Source: Liolophura sinensis (taxonomy: Eukaryota; Mollusca; Polyplacophora; Chitonida; Chitonidae). From it: a stretch of DNA of 64,000 nt. The stretch covers positions 31,366,470 to 31,430,469 of the forward strand of contig NC_088295.1 in NCBI RefSeq assembly GCF_032854445.1. Direction: 5' to 3'. The notes beneath the pieces are model-generated. The model was not told where the DNA came from, did no database searches, and worked only from the letters and a program-made list of their open reading frames with translations. Shown one piece after another: positions 54,231 through 64,000 of the stretch (position 1 is the first letter of the stretch; the number at the start of each line of letters is the position of its first letter). The position numbers and the translations under genes are program-made.

Positions 54231-55296
54231 TTGATGCTTTATCCTGTCCTCAACCGCCCACAACCTTAATTTTTAATCCCTACACCAATGGCGGGAGTGA
54301 CAGAATGGCAATCAGTTATATCGGATAACAGTATAATCTTTGAACAGTATGGAACACACATGATAAGAATGGAAGATGAAAATTACCATCTGTAATCTAT
54401 AATCTTAGCCTTTCTTTGTCATGTTGCACATTGGCATACTTTTGTGGTACGTGTGATAGGCTGTGACACGTAGGCGACTCAATACAAAGTACTGACGACA
54501 CTCGTGGGCTGCAAGCCTGCATGGATGCCCGATAAGATCATCAACTCAGCATATGTAACGTCAATGTTTCGCAGCATCGCAACGTCAATAAGGGATGGAT
54601 GTAGACTATACCGGGGCTTACGACGTGGCCATCAAATGCGATCGTAATTTGTTTGGAAAGTGACATGTGGTCAATCAAGGAGTATCGACACGAAGCCATG
54701 AGGCCATTGTGGGAAGCAATTTTGCGATGCTGCTGCGTGCGATGATCCATCGCAACCTGGCGAATGAAAGCGTCAATTCCAACAATCATGTACCCTACGT
54801 TGACCTTGCATGAATGGGCGTTCCAAGAGTAGATAATCGCAAGCTCTATTTCCAAAACAATTACCTCAAATATCGGTTTCCAATGGAATATGTAAGAAAT
54901 AATATGTAAGAAGAAAATAAAGCTATAGTTCATAGTTTATAGTCCTTGGCTAATTTTCAGGTCGAAAGCAAATACATCTATCTCAGTCGCGCTGTGCTTG
55001 CTACTATTCCTGGAAGAACCAGATTGAAGTTGTATAACACTGATGTCTCAGTCTATATGCATCACACTTCTTGTCTTTGTACTAACCTCTGCTTATATAG
55101 TTGGCAGTATCATTTTTTGAGTATATAGTGCGATGGTATAATGCAACCAAAACGATTCAAATGTCTAATACTGACAGCATGCAAGCAGATCAACAAAGGT
55201 TAGGGTGAAATCTTACACTTTTCTCCCCACAGATGAATTCTTTAAATTTGCCATCTATTTGTCTATGTTTAGGTCTTGGAAACCCGACCAGTGGCA

Positions 55297-58200
55297 ATGT
55301 CTGACACAAATCTCTCAGCTGTCCTGTACAAAAAGGATGATCTACGATTGGTAAGACATTGTTTATGTAACAGCCAAAATATGCAGTTATGGAACGTGGA
55401 TGAAAAGGCATACAGATCCAATACAAACTACGATTGTTGTAAAACGAACAACACATAAACATTCGGTCTATTAACTGTAATTAACTTTGCAAAAAGCGAC
55501 AAACGTAAAGACAGTAGATTAGACAAGAAGGAAATTATGGCTTCATTATTATACTAACGTAAAATATCAGTACTGACCCTTTCTCGTGTTTTTACAGGAG
55601 GATCGCCCCATTCCCCAACCTGCTGCAGGAGGTAGGTTGTCTCGGTTTCTTGTACATATGATACATATCATTATGGACGAGTTGTCCCCAAATCTGCAAT
55701 TCCAAAACCTTTACCTGTTGTTGACTGACCTGTGATGCTTTACTGAAAAAAGATATGGATGTGAGAATTTCAGTCTCTCGTATACAACAGGGGCCTAGAA
55801 ATGCCGCGCTTCCAAGAGTGTGTAGCCGCCAAAATTTCAACCTGCAAATAAACGTATGCAAGAGTGCAATGCAAAAGGACACGCACCAAAGGGCTGAGCC
55901 CCTGTGACCTATTGGTTGGCGTGCTAGTCCAACACAATGACCCATGCAAGCGTCTCTTACCAATATGGTCGCTTCCTCTTGTACATGGATGGCCCGCCTC
56001 CAACCATAATGCTGCCCACCGTCGCAAGCGAAATATTCTTCAGTAAAACACCAAATAAATATATAAAAATAAATGCATATATAAATAAATGCATAAATAA
56101 ATAAATGCATAAATAAATAAATAAATCACATACTGAAAGGCTAGCGAAGGTTCCAAAGAAGAAGTAAGTGTAATTCGTAAGACATTTGATTTTTGTCTTC
56201 CGCAGAGGTTCAGGTCTGTATGCACTCGGTGGGTATTTGTGGCAGTGACGTCCGATACTGGGTGGCAGGCGGAAGTGGTAGGTTTGTGGTAAGAGAGCCC
56301 CTGCTGATGGGCCACGAGTGCAGCGGTATCGTCAGCCAGGTGGGGGATGGAGTCACCAGTCTTAAAGTTGGTGAGAATCTGCTTTTTTCCCTTTAAATCA
56401 TGCTTATTTCAAGATAACTTTTTAAAAAGCTTACATAGAATTCTTGCCCGTAAAGGCTATAGATCATGGCAAGGTCGGTTGTCTTATTTAAACATTGTAC
56501 ACGCTAGTGCCAGATACGTCGCTCAGGATATGTGCATAAAAGTCGCAAAGGCTAGTGTCCACACATACGATACTGCATCCGCTATATGGCCGAACATATA
56601 CATGTATATATATTTTGTTTAAACATTTCTGTTGTGTTTGCATAATTTATTGTGTACTTAAATCACTTACTATGTACTAAATGCTCATTACGCAAGAGAT
56701 ATCACGTGACAGATTTGTTTGACGTCACCTGTTCCCTTTTGTCTTAGAGAGTATGCAGATGAATAAAGATGGCAGTCTGAATAAGACACTGGGTTCCATT
56801 GTCCCTTCCTTCATGTCGACTATCATCGGTGGTCGGATATATAACAATTTCATTGTTTAAATATCTCAGAAAATATTGCTTCTAGGCAAGTTCTGACGGA
56901 CTGCATATAATGTCCGCAGGTTGCATCTGTATAACATTATTTTTTTTTGCTAGGTGATCGCGTGGCAATTGAGCCAGGAGTACCTTGTAGACGATGTGAT
57001 TTCTGCAAGACTGGTCGCTATAATTTATGCCAAGACGTTTTCTTTCTAGCCACGCCCCCTGACAACGGGGCTTTGGCTCGATACCACACCCACGCGGCCG
57101 ACTTCTGCTACAAGTACAACAACATTTACGTCTTTATACATTTGTGTATTTCTACAGAATACAAATTGATATAGGCCTACTTGCTACCATCTTACATGGC
57201 TTAGCATCGTTCATAACTACTTGATTGAATGCCTTTCTTCTATTATGTTTCGAACAGTTACAGAGTAATTTGACGAGGGAGAAATCCTCAGATATACGGA
57301 TTACCATAAACCGCACTTGTACCTTATGTACCAACAGCCTATATTAGCCAGTTACTTGCAATGAAGTCCCGCCTAAATCTACTCCACCTATGCAAGCTGC
57401 GAATGCGCCAGTTCCAGTGAGGCTTTCCATTTTGAATTATTTCCCGTTTCAAAGTTAATTCTAGCATTTAGGAAGTCCCCAAGACGGCTTCGACATGGAA
57501 GAGAAAGCCTAACACTCCAGCTTGGACACGATTTGGCAAATACTTTTAAAGACAGAATTATCAGCCAAAATTTCCGAATGTCCCGAATGTCATCATTTGC
57601 CAAATTGACACAAAACACCCATATATGGTCTTGGTTCTCTTGATTTAGGCTCCCTGACAACTTGTCCATGGTAGAGGGCGCCCTGCTTGAGCCGCTGTCG
57701 GTGGGAATTCATGCCTGTCGGCGAGGGGAGGTTACTCTAGGACACCGAGTTCTAGTATGTGGAGCAGGTAGAGTAGAAATAACGAATGTGTTACTTTTGC
57801 TACTTTAATGTGAATAAATGAGTTTGCACAACTAAAACTGTATGTCCTGTTTCTTTCCCTGCAGGCCCGATCGGGCTATGTGTGATGTTGGCAGCAAAAG
57901 CTCTGGGAGTGGCCGCCACATGTGTTACAGGTTAGTGAAGAGTGATTTTCTACCTAATAGCTTACTTGTGCGAATTTTTACCTGACAGCGCATTCATGCA
58001 GGCTTACGTCGGGCATAGGACGATTGTTCGCGTGTTAATTCGTTTTCATTCCTGTCTTCGGGTGGGCGGGATTGGTTGGATTCATTCGAAGTTCATCTGT
58101 AGTCAGAAATGGTAAAATAGAAATTAGTTTATATTGCAAATGTACGGATATATTGTATTTTGCCTATTAGTGGCTGGTCGTCCCGTGTAGCTACACTGGT

Positions 58201-60488
58201 ATAGATGTACCATGTACTAACTGTACACCCATAAGCATACACTCAGTATAGGCCTATATAGGAATATTGAGACGTTAACATTAAACTCATGGCTAAAGCA
58301 AACATGCACATATTTTTATGTATATATATGGTTTCCTACATCAACATTGCTAAAATACTGTAATTGTGGCGTTAGACAACATTCAATGATTCATTCATTT
58401 TCCGTATACAATTGCTAGATATTGACAGCAAGCGACTGGAGTTTGCTAAGAAAATAGGAGCCACGAGCACGTTATTGGTGGATTCGAAAGATCCAGCTGA
58501 GGTCTCTCAAAGGGCCATCGCGGGTCTCGGAGGTCGACCTGACGTTACTGTAGACTGCAGCGGTGCTGAAATCTCCATACAGCTGGGAGTTGCAGTAAGT
58601 AAAATCAGTGGTTCCCTTACCAAGATGGATCCGTGTTTTCCATCAAGGCAAAGTTTCATTAAGGTTTACAGGTTTACAAGGTTAACCACTGATATCACTG
58701 CTGGTAGACAAATTTGATGAATACTAGTTTTTGAGATGTGAAGACAAAGTCACCATGGACGTTGGGCAGGACATGCACAATGTATCTTCACCAACGTACA
58801 AACGGTTTAGGGGATACATAATGGTTGCGATGTTTTATACCTGGATGATTCTTAACTATGGTTCCTTCTTCATTTTAGGCGACGAAACCCGGTGGAATTC
58901 TCGTGTTGGTTGGACATTGTCACAGTGCTTCTGTACCTGCGTCCGATTTTATTTCTAGAGAACTGGAGATGAGGGCTACATTCCGATACGTCAACACGTG
59001 AGATACAATCCTGCAACCATTATTACTGTCAATTTTTCCACAATCACCTTTCCCACCATCATTGCTGTCAACTCCCAGACCTTCATTACTGTCAGTGTAT
59101 CTATCCAGGAACCTAGAGTGAGTGAGAGAGTGCTTAGGGTTTAAAGTCGTACTTGCCAATTTTTCAGTCCTTAGAGCTCTTAGAATGCATGTATTGTGCT
59201 TCCTTGTTGCAGGACGGATTTCCACCGCTCTTTTATCTAGTGCTGCGTCACTAAGACGACTTACCGAAGGCAAGTAAGCCGACCCACCAGAGCCATTATA
59301 CGGACACGGGTCAACCAGTCGTTTCATTATCCCACTATTTGCTGAACGCCAAGCAAGGCAGCTACAGCTTCCTCTTTTAAGGTCTTAGTTGTAACCAGAC
59401 CCAGGATTGATCCTGGATCTACAGGGGCCGGTCCAGGAACCTGGGAGTTCTTTACCTCAAGCTTGTGTGATTTATTAAGATAAATGTAAACCTCATGCAG
59501 ACTTTGATTCCCAGACGGTAGTGTGCATAATCATCAGAATGGGAGCATGGTTCATTACCTTTCTATTTCAAATGTCTAACGGGTGCCTCCGTAGCCAAGA
59601 TGGTCAGCGTGCCAGCGCGGCGCATTGACTCTGAGGCCTCTGACCAAAGTGGTCGCTGTAAGTTCAAGTCCAGCTCATGCTTGCTTCCTCTGAGGCTGTA
59701 CAAGGGAAGGTCTTGCAGCAACTTGCAGATGGTCGTGGGTTTCCCCCGATCTTTGTCCAGATTCCTGTCTCCACAATGCTGGCCGCCGTTATATAAGTGA
59801 AATATTCTTGAATACGGCGTAAAACACAAATGAAATAAATAGATAAATCAAATGTCTAGCCTTTGTCAGGCCTATAGTGTATCTCTTTGGTCGCAGATTT
59901 CTGCCAACAACATGTCTCATTTCTTTACAATGTTTTACCTTTGTACGCCCCATTACAGCATGACAAGAGGTCAGATGTCTAGATAAGGTGAATTGTTTGA
60001 CTGCAAGGTCATTGGGGCCTTTTTTTGTTGATAAGTAGTGAGATCTTGACAAACAATGTACCTTTCTTTTCAAAGTCAAATCTAAACAATTCAGTTTTTC
60101 AGGTAAATATCGAATTTTTCGTCTCGGGAACGTTCATCATTCCAAACTCTACCTAAAATTCTAAAAGTTAACTTAAATGCGTTATAATGAGTGATTTTCT
60201 GCTCATTAGACGGCCAAGGCCAGACGCTCCGGATAAGGTACAATTTAACACAAAATCAATCTTGTCGGTAATATCTTGTAAAATATTTATTGTCGAATTC
60301 AGCGAACTTAACTCGGTGACGATCGTTTCTTCAGGTGGAAGACCGCAGTTGACATGGTATCGTCAGGTAAAGTTGACGTCAAACCACTAGTCACTCATCA
60401 CTTCCCCCTGGAGAAGACACTGGACGCCTTCGAAGCGGCTAAGACAGGTGCCGGAATCAAGGTCATAATAGACTGTTTTAGGAGTTAA
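55297..60488 (+). CDS. SORD: Sorbitol dehydrogenase paralogue B, intact
   Basis: NAD-linked zinc polyol dehydrogenase (polyol pathway, sorbitol to fructose), cytosolic. Exons: 55297-55350, 55598-55631, 56206-56370, 56954-57113, 57649-57767, 57865-57930, 58419-58594, 58879-58997, 60335-60488. Sites are GT/AG and phases join into 1,047 bp, 348 aa (human SORD 357). Catalytic zinc residues Cys41 (GICGSD), His66 and Glu67 (GHECSG), with Glu152 in LLEPLSV. Cys96, 99, 102 and 110 ([16 protein letters not shown]) form the structural zinc site, which mammalian SORD has lost but insect enzymes keep. Nucleotide loop G176-A-G-P-I-G181, followed by VTDID, where the Asp after the second strand suits NAD. 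C-terminal [19 protein letters not shown] is strongly SORD-like. The start ATG at 55297 aligns with paralogue A; another Met lies 7 codons upstream in frame. Substrate range (sorbitol, xylitol, other polyols) cannot be read from sequence. Confidence 0.95.
55880..56130 (+). mobile_element. SINE family A in SORD-B intron 2
   Basis: Head CCTATTGGTTGGCGTGCTAG, body CCAACCATAATGCTGCCCAC, tail GAAATATTCTTCAGTAAAAC followed by a long AAATAAATGCAT-type tail. It ends about 75 bp before the exon 3 acceptor, and its tail is the longest in the window. Confidence 0.85.
57114..57648. other. SORD-B intron 4, no recognised feature
   Basis: Non-coding sequence between exons 4 and 5. TTTGGCAAATACTTTTAAAG and an inverted TTTGCCAAA about 60 bp later suggest a small hairpin, nothing more. 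Intron 6 (57931-58418) also shows nothing. Confidence 0.4.
59115..59431 (+). mobile_element. Family-C element, 11-bp target duplication, SORD-B intron 8
   Basis: Starts AGAGTGAGTGAGAGAGTGCT, contains GACGGATTTCCACCGCTCTT and GACGACTTACCGAAGGCAAG, both also present in the copy at 10926-11257, and ends near GATCCTGGATCTACAGG. TCCAGGAACCT flanks it on both sides (59104-59114, 59432-59442). Confidence 0.9.
59579..59847 (+). mobile_element. SINE family A, 11-bp target duplication, SORD-B intron 8
   Basis: Head GTGCCTCCGTAGCCAAGATG, box B GTTCAAGTCCAGC, body GGTCGTGGGTTTCCCCCGAT and ATGCTGGCCGCCGTTATATA, A-rich tail. TCAAATGTCTA flanks it at 59568-59578 and 59848-59858. Confidence 0.92.
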
Positions 60489-60676
60489 CGTTTAATTAAA
60501 CGTCCTTGTTACCAGCAATCCAGCATGTAGACAACTGTTAGAGCGTACCGATACGTTGACAAAACGTTTACAAAAGTGATTTACGTGGTCAATTACTAGC
60601 AGTACAGATATTCATGTGTGACAAATGCAATCGTGTCGTGAGCAAAATGGACAACATGAACAAAAAACTGGCTTAC

Positions 60677-60682
60677 AATAAA
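60677..60682 (+). terminator. Candidate polyadenylation signal of SORD-B
   Basis: AATAAA about 190 bp after the stop codon. An ATTAAA at 60495 is an earlier alternative. Confidence 0.45.
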
Positions 60683-61162
60683 AATGGTCAATTGCAATAC
60701 TGAGTGGACTTTTTAATATCAATTAAGACTGTATAGCTTTTTGATTTATTTTTTTTATTTTTACAGTTATTTACTTGTTGCTTGACGCCGGATTCAAGAT
60801 TTTTTCACAGTAAGTTTACAGGTTGGCAGTAAGTTTATAGGTGGAGAAAAACAGTGTCAAGGGTAAACCATCAACCTATGGTAAGTTACTGATAAATTTT
60901 CCCACGTGTGACATGAAGATATGCCCACTGGTAGAAGACAAGTGTCCTTCAACAAATGTTCGACTAAGACCATACGAGCGTCCTGGACAATTAATTGTCG
61001 CCTTTACCTGCCAAGGGGTGTGGGGGAGGCTGTTTGTGGGCTGTTTGCTGACTCAGCGCAAAACACTGCCATTTCATCTGGACATATAGGCCTACCATGT
61101 TTCCACTACTGTATTATGGGAGGAGAGACATCTTCCCATGCATATCCCTTACAGCACAAGCG

Positions 61163-62174
61163 TCGCTTTACATCACTGCCACTACTAGCAAATTTTGTGC
61201 TGAAAAAAAATAAATAAACAACGCCTAGGTCACTGGGGTCACGGTGATGAGGCAGGAAATGATGTCAGAATTTGAAAGCACACACACTCTGTCTCAACCT
61301 TGTTACTAATGATACTTTTTAAACACATCCATTCTGTGTATTCTAAAAATAAAGTATTCTAAAGTATAACATAAAATAGATTTATTGATAAGCGCTGATT
61401 AAATGGTTTGGCGCTAGAACACCAACAGTGAAACACAAGCCATGGTAAACGTTGGAAGCATTTCGAAAATTATTTGCATCCCAAATCTAGCGGACATCAT
61501 GAAATACTTTTTTTTTGTACGTCATGGTTCTTCAGTTATTCTACAACTCACTCACCCCCTTCAGTGAAAGTACAAAACACCGCTGTTTCTAGAAACGTAC
61601 CAGATTTCCATACGTCTTTACTGTTAATCAGTGATAAGGCGCTTGACCAGGCTTAAGAAAAATTGCATTTATATATTTATTTATTTCATTGGTGTTTTAC
61701 GTTGTACTCAAGAGTAGGCCTATTTCACGTATACGACCTCGGCCAGCATTATGGTGTGAAGAAATCGGGCAGAACATTGTATGCCGAGTTCTGAAGTTTC
61801 AGCTATGAACCTCCTCTTATGGAAAGCCTTGCTGCAAACTTGTATAGCGTTTCCTCTAAGATTATGAATCGAGAGAATTTTTACGCACTCTTTCTAGTCT
61901 GTGCGACAAACGTGGTTTGGCTTTGGCTAAGCCTCATGACTAATGTCCGTCCATCGACGATAATCAGCATTTGTCAATAAAATTGTTTCATGTGTTTGTT
62001 ACAGCCATGTTGTGCACACTTTAGATTAAGAGAATGCATTTGTAGCCTGTATATAGACAGAGGTTGAGACAGTGTGTTGTATGACATCATTTCCTGTCTC
62101 ATCAGCGTGATCCCAGTGACCTTGGCGTTGTTCAAGATTTGTGTTTTGCTAGTGGTGGCAGTGATGTAAAGCGA
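61163..62174. mobile_element. Foldback element with long inverted arms
   Basis: The arm at 61163-61300 (TCGCTTTACATCACTGCCAC ... CTCTGTCTCAACC) is repeated in inverse orientation at 62064-62174 (GGTTGAGACAG ... GTGGCAGTGATGTAAAGCGA). Shared inner blocks include TGACATCATTTCCTG, CTCATCA and CCAGTGACC, so the pairing is about 110 bp with small indels. The 760-bp spacer includes a family-A SINE fragment and shows no open frame of note. Confidence 0.75.
61665..61785 (-). mobile_element. SINE family A fragment (3' half)
   Basis: TTTATTTATTTCATTGGTGT tail, ACGTTGTACTCAAGAG, an inserted TAGGCC, then TATTTCACGTATACGACCTC and GGCCAGCATTATGG. The tRNA-like half is missing. Nested in the foldback element. 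Confidence 0.8.
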
Positions 62175-62578
62175 ACGTTAAGAGCAGTTCACGCGCTGCA
62201 AGGAGTATAAAATTGATCTTCCAGTTTGCAGCTCAACAGCAGTGCCGACAGTATCTGGTACCGATTCCACTGACCCCTTTCTGATAAGCCAACATCTGAA
62301 ATACCGATTTAGAAGTTATTTCTGGGTCCTAGATATGAACATTTTGACCAAATCAACAATGTTATTGTAATAAAAAAGTGTAAAAAATTCAACTTTCACT
62401 ACCAAAAACTAAGCAATGTTCTCATCTCGTTGACTTGCTTTCACATTGTGCCTTCTCTGTACATTACCGTCTATACTTTGTAAAGTCTAGCATTGGGATG
62501 GGGAGGTAGTGCCACAGTACACATCACTGCAACTGTAGTTTCGCGCGTATTTATCGCTGCCTTTGACTGACAATAGAT

Positions 62579-62863
62579 TAGGGGAGTTTCCAGTTGGAAC
62601 TCTTCTGTCATTACAGGTAAATACAGTCCTACTGTGTCAGGTTAATTGTTCCTTTAGCAACTTTCCAAATTCAAAAACGGTCAGGTTCTCAATTTTCTTC
62701 ACCATTCATCTAATCTAAATTGCTTTCTGCGAAAGTTTTTCTGGAGCCCATGTAGTAAATGTGATGAAAACTAATTGCCTGACATGTCTGACAGGTCACA
62801 TGATACTGTTGGACTTTTTCTACCTTCATCAATAAAAGAGTTCGAACTCAGAACATCCCTATT
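62579..62863. mobile_element. MITE-like inverted-repeat element, family P, copy 2
   Basis: Left TTAGGGGAGTTTCCAGTTGG then AACTCTTCTGTCATTACAGG. The reverse complement of the right end is CAATAGGGATGTTCTGAG then TTCGAACTCTTTTATTGATG. Inner blocks CCTACTGTGTCAGG and CAACAGTATCATGTGACC also pair. About 285 bp. Same family as 5210-5565. Confidence 0.7.
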
Positions 62864-63146
62864 GGGTATTTCATCTGTATGACCTTAGTCATGTATGGAA
62901 GAAACCAGTCTGGAAAACAACTACAGGACCACGCCGGGTATCTCACAAATATTCTCAAGCTGAAGTCCAAATTGCAGGAAGTCGCAAACTTAAGACGTCA
63001 CTGATCGAGAACTTTCAGCAGAGGCCATTTTGCTTTCTCCACTACTGAGGAACTCTTTTTACATGATCAGAACAATCCTGCCGAAGTATGAGCATGTATA
63101 TGGGTATTTCAAAACATTACAAAACGTGATCTAAGGGAATAGCAGG

Positions 63147-63152
63147 TTTATT
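63147..63152 (-). terminator. Candidate polyadenylation signal of ATP5PB
   Basis: AATAAA on the minus strand about 185 bp after the ATP5PB stop codon. Confidence 0.5.
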
Positions 63153-63336
63153 CCATACTGTTAATTTACATAAACACACAAGTGCGAGGCATAAAGAGCT
63201 ATAATGACAGTTTTGTCCTGATAAATGATGTCCCTCTTGAAAGGTCTGGTCACACTACTTTGTCAAACAGATTGTGGTGTAGTCTGTACTGGTCTCCATT
63301 TAGTAATTCACATAACAATCAGCTAAAATGGCTTCC

Positions 63337-63775
63337 TTATGATGCCGATAAGGTCTTCAGGTCAGCTATACACTTGCTGATGCTCTCCTTCTCCTGTGGG
63401 AAAAAAAAAAGGCAGCTATTACTATTAAATATCACATAGAAATGTGAAATTAAATGAATCACATCACAAACAGCTTTTTGCGTTATCAAAAGCCAAATAT
63501 AAGGTACCACGTATGGAAAGAAAATATATATTGAAAACAGTAAATTCGCTGATTATCATATACATGTACTTATGAATAAACCTTAATCTTTCGCTTTACA
63601 CGCTGAAATTGACAATTATTCTACACAAAATTACAACTGAAATTTATGCAATCTTTGACTGTGCGGGGGTTACCTGCTGGGGGGTGATACTGCTGACTAC
63701 ACCATTGACTATCCAGTTCACCATGTGCTCCTGCTCAAACCTTCTCTTGGTGTTTTGGATGTCCAGCTGGTAGTC
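63337..63775 (-). CDS. ATP5PB: Mitochondrial ATP synthase b subunit, last two exons
   Basis: Peripheral-stalk subunit b of mitochondrial F1Fo-ATP synthase, holding the catalytic head against rotation at the inner membrane. Two exons on the minus strand: 63775-63674 (34 codons, beginning DYQLDIQNTKRRFEQEHMVN) and 63393-63337 (EKESISKCIADLKTLSAS, stop TAA). Both have clean AG/GT borders and are in phase 0. The block RRFEQEHMVNWIVNGVVSSI followed by TPQQ parallels the vertebrate C-terminal segment with RRKEQEHMINW and STQQEKETI. The N-terminal targeting peptide, membrane segments and most of the protein lie beyond position 64000. The C-terminus is a few residues shorter than in human. Gene symbol follows current vertebrate usage (formerly ATP5F1). 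Confidence 0.88.
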
Positions 63776-64000
63776 CTACAACCAAACACACAGAGAAACA
63801 TAGACAGAAGAGTAGCAACCAGATTTACAATCAACTGCCAATCAACATCTTCATAAAGAATGAGGTACAGGATTAAAGAGTCGTGAAATTTCATGAAATT
63901 TCTTGAAATGTCAAATTTCACGCATGGGGGATCAGTCAGCCAGTCTATGTATATTATTTATCTATAAAGTATTCACTATGGACAGTTGTGGATTTCCTTT
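63776..64000. other. ATP5PB intron, runs off the window
   Basis: No further ATP5PB exon found before the right edge. Confidence 0.5.

Larger units (their letters stand above)
48333..55296. other. Divergent intergenic region between the two SORD genes
   Basis: Seven kilobases upstream of both SORD genes. It contains a dispersed repeat (49080-49365), a family-2 SINE relic, two family-A SINEs, a 73-bp tandem array, an AT microsatellite and possible coding relics near 53750-54230, listed separately. No promoter motif pair was obvious close to either first exon. No further gene recognised. Confidence 0.55.
60489..63336. other. Convergent intergenic region between SORD-B and ATP5PB
   Basis: Contains the SORD-B 3' UTR with AATAAA at 60677-60682, a family-2 SINE relic (60850-60990), the foldback element 61163-62174 with a SINE fragment inside, the family-P MITE 62579-62863 and the ATP5PB 3' UTR. 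No other gene seen. Confidence 0.6.

Noticed and set aside
55592-56110. 172-codon minus-strand frame over SORD-B exon 2 and the adjacent SINE
   Set aside because: Antisense to a verified exon and mostly SINE sequence.

Overview
This is animal nuclear DNA. Every recognisable gene is split into short exons with GT/AG introns, and coding sequence is a small fraction of the window. The rest is introns and intergenic DNA full of tRNA-derived SINEs, inverted-repeat (MITE-like) elements and minisatellites. The repeat vocabulary (ACATGTACATGTA runs, TAGGCCTA, a SINE whose body reads TTTTACGNCGTACTCAAG on one strand, a GTGAGTGAGTGCTTGGGGTT element) looks like a marine lophotrochozoan, most likely a mollusc. 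That placement is my impression from the repeats and was not tested.

Layout. (1) 799-18813, minus strand: an R-Ras type small GTPase. Five coding exons were reconstructed; the last exon (hypervariable tail and CAAX box) lies off the left edge. Its introns hold four different minisatellites. (2) 19070-19170: a compact shared promoter between the divergent R-Ras and INCENP genes, with two opposed CCAAT boxes, a CRE and a TTTGAA element. (3) 20297-37280, plus strand: INCENP, the scaffold of the chromosomal passenger complex. Eighteen coding exons join without a frame break into 1,254 codons, from the N-terminal survivin/borealin-binding helix to the C-terminal IN-box. (4) 42022-48332, minus, and 55297-60488, plus: two divergent paralogues of sorbitol dehydrogenase (zinc medium-chain dehydrogenase). 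Each has nine exons, with splice sites at identical positions and nearly identical exon lengths. The plus copy is intact (348 codons). The minus copy lacks one base at its sixth donor site, and its fifth intron holds an array built from copies of its own exon-5/intron-5 boundary. (5) 63337-63775, minus: the last two exons of the mitochondrial ATP synthase b subunit (ATP5PB/ATP5F1), which continues off the right edge.

The genes are unrelated in function (Ras signalling, mitosis, polyol metabolism, oxidative phosphorylation), so the window is an ordinary stretch of chromosome. The exception is the local sorbitol dehydrogenase duplication. INCENP and SORD-A converge, SORD-A and SORD-B diverge, and SORD-B and ATP5PB converge.

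The most interesting non-genic items are: the splice-donor-derived 58-bp minisatellite in SORD-A; a 1.5-kb element with four iterated hairpin heads in an INCENP intron, with a SINE nested in it; a 1-kb foldback element near 61.2-62.2 kb; and three families of palindromic MITE-like elements with several copies each. All exon boundaries come from reading splice signals and protein homology by eye, without RNA evidence.
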